NCBI GenBank assembly: GCA_002439605.1
Contig: DJOI01000083.1
Span: forward strand, 1-5,471
DNA from: Candidatus Segatella mututuai
GTDB lineage: Bacteria > Bacteroidota > Bacteroidia > Bacteroidales > Bacteroidaceae
Direction: 5' to 3'
DNA: 5,471 nt
Part shown: piece after piece, positions 1-5,471 of the stretch
Numbering within the stretch: the first letter of the stretch is position 1
Layout of the letters: each line of letters begins with the position of its first letter
Translations under genes and position numbers: made by a program
Notes under the pieces: model-generated
What the model was told of the DNA's origin: nothing
Seen by the model: only the letters and a program-made list of their open reading frames with translations
Databases searched by the model: none

Positions 1-298
1 AAGCAATCTCACCTAAATTAGGACTGAGCGAGGTATTCATAGTCCAATGCCATCCCCATTTACCTACATCTATGTTGGTCTTGTCGGTTTCAAACCAAGG
101 CATCATGTGTACATATACTTGCATTGGATTGCTACGCTCTGGCATCAAGACTTCCATAGAAGAGTTTCCACCTGAGGGCTCCCCGGCACCTCCACCATTG
201 CCTGTTCCGCCAGAAACGTCGGAATCACTGCCGCAAGCTGCCATTCCAAGCCATATGCCCACCAAGGAAATCCCCGTCAATATCTTCGTTATTTTCAT
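1..298 (-). CDS. Putative surface lipoprotein glycoside hydrolase, GH71/GH99-like (N-terminal 99 codons, runs off the left edge)
   Basis: The frame is open from an ATG at 298-296 to position 2, giving 99 residues with no stop; the C-terminal part is outside the window. Residues 1-21 form a signal peptide (MKITK, then a hydrophobic core) ending in the lipobox MAAC, with Cys22 as the predicted lipidated residue. The next residues, GSDSD, are acidic, which fits the lipoprotein export signals that send Bacteroidetes lipoproteins to the cell surface. A Gly/Ser-rich linker follows at about 29-47. The folded part begins near residue 48 and contains VYVHMMPWFET (61-71) and GKWGWHWTMN (79-88). From memory, this pairing (a YVHYMPWF-type strand, then WGWHW) opens the catalytic domain of Bacteroidetes proteins called glycoside hydrolase family 71/99-like. 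The catalytic acids would lie downstream, outside the window, so activity cannot be judged. It would act on the cell surface, cutting a glycan for the SusC/SusD pair upstream. Family assignment is moderate; substrate is unknown. Confidence 0.7.
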   Translation of the reverse strand, partial: MKITKILTGISLVGIWLGMAACGSDSDVSGGTGNGGGAGEPSGGNSSMEVLMPERSNPMQVYVHMMPWFETDKTNIDVGKWGWHWTMNTSLSPNLGEIA

Positions 299-321
299 CG
301 GTTATACTTTTAGAAGTGTTC

Positions 322-372
322 ATTTAAAATAAAAGTGCCGTGACACCCGCCTTGAACAGGTATCACGGGCAC
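322..372 (-). terminator. Intrinsic terminator-like hairpin with U-rich tail after the SusD-like gene
   Basis: Read on the minus strand, GTGCCCGTGATACC (372-359) pairs with GGTGTCACGGCAC (347-335) around an 11-nt loop (358-348). The stem has about 13 pairs, with one bulged C and one G-U wobble. It is followed directly by TTTTATTTTAAA (334-323), the U-rich run expected of a factor-independent terminator. On the plus strand there is no matching U run, so it works only in the direction of the operon. It lies about 50 nt after the SusD-like stop codon and about 37 nt before the hydrolase ATG. The rest of this 124-nt gap (299-422) is AT-rich. I see no Bacteroides-type promoter (TAnnTTTG at -7, TTTG at -33) there, so the hydrolase may depend on read-through. 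Confidence 0.75.
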
Positions 373-422
373 AATACATTCACCTAAAACTAATCATAAA
401 CTAAAAAACCTACCCATGGTTC

Positions 423-1955
423 CTAATACCCCGGATTCTGTTCCAAATTAGGATTCTTTGCTCTTTCCTCTGCAGGGATTGGGAAAATGCCCGTATGCTT
501 ATCAGCAGGATCAGCCTCCTTATTCCACCAAGGTTGATACCATGTTCCGAAACGGATATTGGTAGTACGACGCAAGCCTTCAAAAGCAAACTCATGCAAC
601 CACTCATTGTCCAAAACCTGATCATTCAGTTCGGTCAAATCAGACAAACCTGCGCGTTGGCGAATCTTATTGATGTAATTAAGAGCGGTAGATGTATAAC
701 CCAAGCGGTAGTAAGCCTCAGCCTGCATCATAAGCACCTCCGCATAACGCATCAACACCCAATCATAGTCTCGTTCCCAGGCATCGTTGGCGCTCCACTC
801 ATACTTGTCGAGACGTGCGCCCGCATTTTTAGCAGCATCTGTAAAATTATCGATTTCCTCTGTATAGCAGAGTGGTGTACCATCATCCATCAAAACCTCA
901 GAGCCATCGGAAGCCTTGTACTGTTGTCCTATCATGAGCGTTTTGCCACGACGGTTGTCACCTTCCTCATAAGAAGACCACACACCAGGTTGAGCACAAA
1001 TACCATTACCACACCATTGATAAGAGCCATCTGCAGAGAAAGCCAATTTCTGATTGTAATGATAAGTCATAGAAGCGAGATAATTTCCCACCGTGCCTTG
1101 CTTATGGTCATACGGGATAGCGAAGATAATCTCAGTCGAAGTCTCGTTCTTGATAAGGAAATTTGCCTTGTAATCAGGTGTCAAGGCATATCCACTCACC
1201 TTCTCACAAGCATCAATGCACTTTTGCCACTGAGGAGTGCCCGTATATACCTCCGCATTGAGATAGAGGCGAGCCAAAAGCGTATTGGCCACATTTTGGG
1301 TAAACTTACCATATTGTACTCCGGAAGGCAAGAGACTCATCACCTCGGTCAACTCTTTCTCCACAAAATCATACACTTCCTTACGAGTGGAGTTCTTAGG
1401 CAACTCTTTGGCGGTAAAATCGGTAGAGATAGGCACATTGCCAAATTCATCAAGCAACAGATAGTAATAGTATGCTCGCAAGCCTCTCAGCTCTGCTTTC
1501 ACCTTATTTTTTGCCTCCTCGGAAAGTTCACTTTGATCCACTTGGTAAATAATGGCATTAATCTTGGAAACTCCCACGAAGGCATATCTCCAACCCGCCA
1601 ATACAGCTGTGTTGTCAGCATCCCAAGTATGATATTGCAACTGCTGATAACGACCACCATCATACCAGTCGGTACCACGTGTAGGAATACAAGCCTCATC
1701 GCTGCTACATTCCGTCAAGAAGAATACATATTCAGAGGTAGGATAGCAATTCACACCATTACCCTCGTCAGTAGAAGCACCATAACCACGAAGTGTGGCA
1801 TAAGCACCACCCATGATGGTTTGGACCTCGCTCTCTGTCTTACCATAATCATCCATAGACACCTTGTCGTAAAGGGTCTCATCGAGATTGGTACATCCTG
1901 TCATCAGAGTCATTGCACCTAAGAGCAATGCACTATATAGATATTTCATTTTCAT
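423..1955 (-). CDS. SusD/RagB-family glycan-binding outer-membrane lipoprotein
   Basis: This complete 510-residue protein has the usual length for the family. It is the surface-exposed lid that binds oligosaccharides and closes over the SusC-like barrel encoded just upstream. Residues 1-20 are a signal peptide ending in the lipobox MTGC, with Cys21 lipidated. The N-terminal SusD-like helical region has typical signatures: SSDEACIPTRGTDWYDGG (84-101), the helix RGLRAYYYYLLLDEFGNVP (157-175), and a TPR-like helix at about 218-235. The C-terminal SusD/RagB domain includes the MRYAEVLMMQAEAYYRLG helix (402-419), INKIRQRAGL (428-437), the EFAFEGLRR motif (455-463), and the ending FPIPAEERAKNPNLEQNPGY (491-510), which is nearly diagnostic. 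Aromatic residues at 471-476 (TWYQPWW) may face the ligand, but this is inference. The start is ATG at 1955; a second in-frame ATG two codons later (1949) is equally possible. Only 21 nt, A-rich and without Shine-Dalgarno, separates it from the SusC-like stop. The substrate cannot be inferred from the sequence. Confidence 0.97.
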   Translation of the reverse strand: MKMKYLYSALLLGAMTLMTGCTNLDETLYDKVSMDDYGKTESEVQTIMGGAYATLRGYGASTDEGNGVNCYPTSEYVFFLTECSSDEACIPTRGTDWYDGGRYQQLQYHTWDADNTAVLAGWRYAFVGVSKINAIIYQVDQSELSEEAKNKVKAELRGLRAYYYYLLLDEFGNVPISTDFTAKELPKNSTRKEVYDFVEKELTEVMSLLPSGVQYGKFTQNVANTLLARLYLNAEVYTGTPQWQKCIDACEKVSGYALTPDYKANFLIKNETSTEIIFAIPYDHKQGTVGNYLASMTYHYNQKLAFSADGSYQWCGNGICAQPGVWSSYEEGDNRRGKTLMIGQQYKASDGSEVLMDDGTPLCYTEEIDNFTDAAKNAGARLDKYEWSANDAWERDYDWVLMRYAEVLMMQAEAYYRLGYTSTALNYINKIRQRAGLSDLTELNDQVLDNEWLHEFAFEGLRRTTNIRFGTWYQPWWNKEADPADKHTGIFPIPAEERAKNPNLEQNPGY

Positions 1956-1976
1956 GATGTTTTCTTTTAAAATGGA

Positions 1977-4940
1977 TTAGAATGTTACATTAACGCCAAG
2001 TGAGAAGGTACGTGGACGTGGCGAATAGGTAGAACCCTCGCTGGTGCCATTATCTATAATCAAACGGTCGATACCAGGACCACTCAGCACATTGTCTGGG
2101 ATATAAACCTCAGGATCCATGCCTGTGTAACTGGTAAGGGTGAAGAGGTTTTCTGCTGTAATGTAGAAACGCACCTTGCCCAATCCAATTTTCTTGACAC
2201 CAGGCACATTGTAACCTAAAGTCACGGTCTGCATACGGAAGAAGTTGCCGTTCTCCAAAAAGTAATCCGAGAACACCGCGCCTTGCTTTACACCGCTTGT
2301 CAAGAAGTCGTCCAAGGTATTTTGGGCAGGCAAACGAGTGCTGTCGTAAAGTTCCATCTTGGTTGCGTTCAGAATCTTATGGCCAAACATTCCATAGCCA
2401 GAGAGATTGAGATCAAAGTCCTTATAAGACATATTGATGGAAAGACCCAAATTCCATTTTGGCATGGCAGACCCCAAATGCTCCTTCACTGGTTGGCCAT
2501 CTTCACCTTTCTTTAAAATATAATTGCCATTCTCGTCGATGCCCTGGCACACATAACCATAGAACTCACCTGCTGCATAACCTTCCTCAATTACTTGAGA
2601 ATAAACTCCGCTCAAACCACGGATATTGTGCAAGCTACCTGCTTGGAGTCCAACAGCTTGATACTGTTCGTTAGAAAGCTTGGTTATTTCCTGCTTGTTG
2701 TATGCGATAGACGCGTTGGCACCCAAGGAGAAATCTTTCGTGCGAACGATATTGGCGCCAAGGGTCAATTCCACACCCTTGTTGACCATATCTCCCACAT
2801 TGGCCAACATCGTACCTACCAAGTAAGGAGGCTGTGGCACTGGGTATGTCCATAGCAAATCAGAAGTTTTCTTATGATAGAACTCCAAGCTACCATTGAT
2901 GCGGTTGAGGAATCCGAAGTCGACACCGACATTGAACTGTGCGGTAGACTCCCACTTCAAGTCAGGGTTGGCATTCTGTGCTTGCACGTAGGAGTTTTTC
3001 CAAGTACCAGTAGAAGCATCATAATAAGCTGCACCAGCAGAACTCAATACTGAAAGGCTCTTATAAGGATCCACACCATTTTGATTACCGGTAACACCAT
3101 AGCCTACACGAAGCTTCAAGTTGTCAAGCCAAGAACGTGTGCCTTCCATGAACTTCTCACTGCCGATGCGCCATGCTGCAGATACAGAAGGGAAAGTACC
3201 CCACTTATGGTCGGCACCAAAGCGAGAACTACCATCGTGGCGAACAGTCGCCGTAATCATGTACTTATCCATCAAAGTATAGTTGACACGTCCATAGAAG
3301 GAAATCAACTTAGAAGAGTTTTTGTAAGAATATACATCGCCCTGGCGGAAATCCGTACCCGCACCAAGATTGTTGTATCCGAAGGCATTGGTATCAAAGC
3401 CACTGCGGGTCGCACCAAATCCTTCTGCCACATTATCCATGTAAGAGTAACCACCCATCAAATTGATATGGTGAATATCAGCCAACTTCTTATCGTATGT
3501 CAAATATGCTTCCAACTGGCGATTGGTATATTCTGCTTCCGTACGCTGCCCCCATCCTTTCTCGCTCTGACCTTCCATCTTGGCATCGTTAGGTTTGTAC
3601 ATGCCACTTGTAGCTTGGTTGTACTCGTAGCTCATATTGGCAGAACCTGTCAAACCTGGAAGGAATTCATAATCAACCTTGAAATAACCGAGGAAGCGAT
3701 GGCGCTTATGATCGTCGCTACGCTTGGTCAGCAACTCCACTGGATTCTCGGTATTTGTACCACTAATCTGAGTGAAAGAACCATCAGGGTTATAAACAGG
3801 GATGGTTGGATTCAAATTGAAAGCACGCTCAAAGATACGTCCATCCGTAGGATGCCATGTATCAAAATTAGCATTGATAGCTTCCTCAAAACGAAGCTTG
3901 CCATTCGAAGTCTTTTGGAAAGCGGTAAGACTGCCTGCCAAGCGAGTGAAGTTATTGCGCTTCACGACACCCTGGTTGTTTTGATAGGTAACAGAAGCAT
4001 GGTAGCCCGAGTTCTTACGGGTATTGCTGAAAAGCAAGTTGTGTGAATGAGAAATCGCTGTACGTGTCAACTCCTTCTGCCAATCGGTATCAGCTCCATA
4101 ATCCTGCGCATCAAGTAGATTGTTCTCACGTACATATCCACGCCACTGGTTGGCTGAAAGAACATCGAGATACTTGGCTTGGTTAGCGACAGCCACATAG
4201 CCGTTGTACTGCACGTTGACATGCTCGGCGTCGCTACTTTGGCGATTGGTTGTAACGATGATGACACCATTGGCGCCACGGCTACCATAGATAGCTGCAG
4301 CAGAAGCATCCTTCAATACATCTATGCTCTGGATTTCGGACGGCTGAACTGAGTTCATGTCCACTCCAGGAATACCATCTACTACTATCAGAGGGCTGTT
4401 GCTTGCAGAAAGAGACGTGCCACCACGAAGACGGATGGAGGCTCCATTCTCTGGAGAACCTGATGCCTGGACAACAGAAAGACCAGCCACCTTACCTTGC
4501 AACATCTGCTCGGCACTGGTGATGACGCCATGTTTCAAATCCTTGGCACTGACACTGGCAATAGAACCCGTCAAGTCGTTCTTGCGCATCGTTCCATAAC
4601 CCACACCTACGACAACCGTTTCTGCCAGCATATTGGCATCCTCCTCCAAGAGAACCTTCACACCCTTGGCAGCCTTCACCTTCTTGGTAACATATCCCAC
4701 ATAAGAAATTTCCAAGGAAGCCGACGTATTGCAAGAAATCGAGAAATTGCCGTCCATATCGGTCACCACACCATTCTGTGTACCTTGCTCACGTACAGTT
4801 GCGCCTATCAAGATTTCTCCTGCAGCATCATATACAGTACCCGAAGCTGTCATCTTTTGTGCCAAGGCGCTCTGCCCTGTCAGCATCATCAAGCAGAGTA
4901 ACAATACCGCTTGAAATATATGAAAATGTTTGTTGTTCAT
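1977..4940 (-). CDS. SusC/RagA-family TonB-dependent outer-membrane transporter
   Basis: This complete 987-residue protein is of normal length for the family. It forms the 22-strand barrel that imports oligosaccharides across the outer membrane with energy from TonB-ExbBD. Residues 1-28 are a cleavable signal peptide (SALAQ, then KMTASG). A carboxypeptidase-regulatory-like beta domain follows at about 31-100 (SGTVYDAAGE, GATV, TDMDGNFSI, ISYVGY). A TonB-box-like segment is at about 106-115 (AETVVVGVGYG). The plug domain spans roughly 116-232 and has the family hallmarks LTGSIASVSAKDL, LRGGTSLSASNSPLIVVDGI (171-190) and IDVLKDASAAAIYGSRGANG (206-225). Barrel motifs include RHDGSSRFG and FPSVSAAWRIGSEKF near 570-600, NPDLKWES near 660, and AENLFTLTSYTGMDPE near 935. 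The end, RTFSLGVNVTF, terminates in the Phe needed for barrel assembly. There is no N-terminal STN signalling domain, so it should not act through a FecR/ECF sigma relay. Start is ATG at 4940; the leader is A-rich without Shine-Dalgarno. It is directly followed by its SusD-like partner. Confidence 0.98.
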   Translation of the reverse strand: MNNKHFHIFQAVLLLCLMMLTGQSALAQKMTASGTVYDAAGEILIGATVREQGTQNGVVTDMDGNFSISCNTSASLEISYVGYVTKKVKAAKGVKVLLEEDANMLAETVVVGVGYGTMRKNDLTGSIASVSAKDLKHGVITSAEQMLQGKVAGLSVVQASGSPENGASIRLRGGTSLSASNSPLIVVDGIPGVDMNSVQPSEIQSIDVLKDASAAAIYGSRGANGVIIVTTNRQSSDAEHVNVQYNGYVAVANQAKYLDVLSANQWRGYVRENNLLDAQDYGADTDWQKELTRTAISHSHNLLFSNTRKNSGYHASVTYQNNQGVVKRNNFTRLAGSLTAFQKTSNGKLRFEEAINANFDTWHPTDGRIFERAFNLNPTIPVYNPDGSFTQISGTNTENPVELLTKRSDDHKRHRFLGYFKVDYEFLPGLTGSANMSYEYNQATSGMYKPNDAKMEGQSEKGWGQRTEAEYTNRQLEAYLTYDKKLADIHHINLMGGYSYMDNVAEGFGATRSGFDTNAFGYNNLGAGTDFRQGDVYSYKNSSKLISFYGRVNYTLMDKYMITATVRHDGSSRFGADHKWGTFPSVSAAWRIGSEKFMEGTRSWLDNLKLRVGYGVTGNQNGVDPYKSLSVLSSAGAAYYDASTGTWKNSYVQAQNANPDLKWESTAQFNVGVDFGFLNRINGSLEFYHKKTSDLLWTYPVPQPPYLVGTMLANVGDMVNKGVELTLGANIVRTKDFSLGANASIAYNKQEITKLSNEQYQAVGLQAGSLHNIRGLSGVYSQVIEEGYAAGEFYGYVCQGIDENGNYILKKGEDGQPVKEHLGSAMPKWNLGLSINMSYKDFDLNLSGYGMFGHKILNATKMELYDSTRLPAQNTLDDFLTSGVKQGAVFSDYFLENGNFFRMQTVTLGYNVPGVKKIGLGKVRFYITAENLFTLTSYTGMDPEVYIPDNVLSGPGIDRLIIDNGTSEGSTYSPRPRTFSLGVNVTF

Positions 4941-4977
4941 TGTTTCATCTATTTAGAATGTTGTCTTTCATTGTTCT

Positions 4978-5471
4978 TTATTTTACCTCAGACATAGGTA
5001 CCAATGGGATGGTTGTATTGACAACCTCCACTCCCTTGACATTGGTGATGGTTACCTTCAAGTCGCTGATGGTCTTGTCGGCAACGTCATCCAAGAGGTT
5101 GATAGAGATGCTTCGCTTGTCGCGGTTGCCAGTCAAGACACCTGTCAACTCCTTGTTGCTGGCAACAATCTTGCAGTTCAAGTCGCCGTCCAACTTACCA
5201 TTATACTGATGAGTGAGGGTCAAGATGTCGTTGGCACAAAGCTTGGTGGGGAAGTAAGAGAAGGATGGGTCTGGATAAGGTACAGCCTGGCCTGCCTTGG
5301 TACTTTGGTCGGCGCAAGTGCCGCCCCAATCATTGTTTACAATGCCCACCATCAACCACGCTATATTCGTTGGCTCGTAGTCAGACTCCAAAGCATTGTC
5401 GTGCTTGCTGCCATCGTCATTGAAATTATAGACATAATAATCGAACGGTGAGGTCATGCTCCAAGTATAAT
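4978..5471 (-). CDS. C-terminal part of an unassigned, probably exported protein encoded upstream of the SusC-like gene
   Basis: The frame is open from the right edge to a TAA at 4980-4978 and gives 163 residues; the N-terminus is outside the window. The internal ATG at 5457 is not a convincing start, because the frame continues upstream of it (YTWS) without a stop. I do not recognise the family. The sequence has no transmembrane segment. It is rich in Asp, Asn, Thr and aromatic residues, and its alternating hydrophobic pattern suggests beta-sheet folds: FDYYVYNFN (9-17), IAWLMVGIVNNDWGG (36-50), ANDILTLTHQYNG (79-91), and an Ig-like final segment SDLKVTITN to IPLVPMSEVK (about 135-163). Three Cys residues are present (52, 78, 99). 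It ends 37 nt before the SusC-like ATG and no promoter motif lies between, so it is probably in the same operon. By position and composition a surface glycan-binding or other PUL accessory lipoprotein is plausible, but this is inference only. Confidence 0.8.
   Translation of the reverse strand, partial: YTWSMTSPFDYYVYNFNDDGSKHDNALESDYEPTNIAWLMVGIVNNDWGGTCADQSTKAGQAVPYPDPSFSYFPTKLCANDILTLTHQYNGKLDGDLNCKIVASNKELTGVLTGNRDKRSISINLLDDVADKTISDLKVTITNVKGVEVVNTTIPLVPMSEVK

Noticed and set aside
72..332. 86-codon plus-strand open frame near the left end, with a Pro-rich stretch
   Set aside because: It is antisense to the lipoprotein/hydrolase start. The Pro-rich segment is simply the complement of the Gly-rich linker codons, and the frame runs into the terminator region.
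1956..1976. Shine-Dalgarno site before the SusD-like start
   Set aside because: The 21-nt gap is A-rich (TTTTAAAAGAAAACATC before ATG) and has no GGAGG-like core. This is normal for Bacteroidetes and not a distinct feature.
3081..4046. 321-codon plus-strand open frame opposite the SusC-like gene
   Set aside because: It is codon-aligned antisense to a clear SusC-like gene, and its translation shows no signal peptide, domain or motif I recognise. The openness follows from avoidance of TTA/CTA/TCA in the sense gene.
4941..4977. Possible promoter for the SusC-like gene in the 37-nt gap
   Set aside because: No TAnnTTTG or TTTG element is present on the minus strand in this gap, so co-transcription with the upstream gene is more likely. 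A promoter inside the upstream gene cannot be excluded.
4978..5457. Treating the ATG at 5457 as the start of a complete 159-aa gene
   Set aside because: The frame is open to the window edge, no signal peptide follows this ATG, and the residues before it (YTWS) continue the same beta-rich pattern, so the gene is truncated by the window.

Overview
The window looks like part of a polysaccharide utilization locus (PUL) from a Bacteroidota (Bacteroidetes) genome. It holds an adjacent SusC-like/SusD-like pair, lipoprotein signal peptides ending in a cysteine, A-rich leaders without Shine-Dalgarno sequences, and no E. coli-type promoter. A gut or oral Bacteroidales such as Prevotella/Segatella or Bacteroides is plausible, but the genus cannot be fixed by eye.

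All four genes lie on the minus strand, so transcription runs right to left. In order of transcription they are: (1) 4978-5471, the last 163 codons of an exported-looking protein I cannot assign, whose start lies beyond the right edge; (2) 1977-4940, a complete 987-aa SusC/RagA TonB-dependent outer-membrane transporter; (3) 423-1955, a complete 510-aa SusD/RagB surface lipoprotein; (4) 1-298, the first 99 codons of a lipoprotein whose mature N-terminus resembles glycoside hydrolases of the GH71/GH99-like group, running off the left edge. The first three genes are separated by only 37 and 21 nt and look co-transcribed. A strong hairpin followed by a U-rich run sits in the 124-nt gap between the SusD-like gene and the hydrolase gene, and probably lowers expression of the downstream gene.

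The expected mechanism is that of this family of loci. The surface hydrolase cuts an external glycan, the SusD-like lid captures the oligosaccharides, and the SusC-like barrel imports them using TonB energy. The substrate cannot be read from the pair itself. The hydrolase start hints weakly at an alpha-linked glycan such as mannan. No regulator, RNA gene, mobile element or CRISPR array is visible, and no gene-free stretch exceeds 124 nt. I found no sign of a wholly new system. The points worth a second look are the gene placed upstream of the SusC-like gene, the internal terminator, the hydrolase identity, and the codon bias that produces long antisense open frames.
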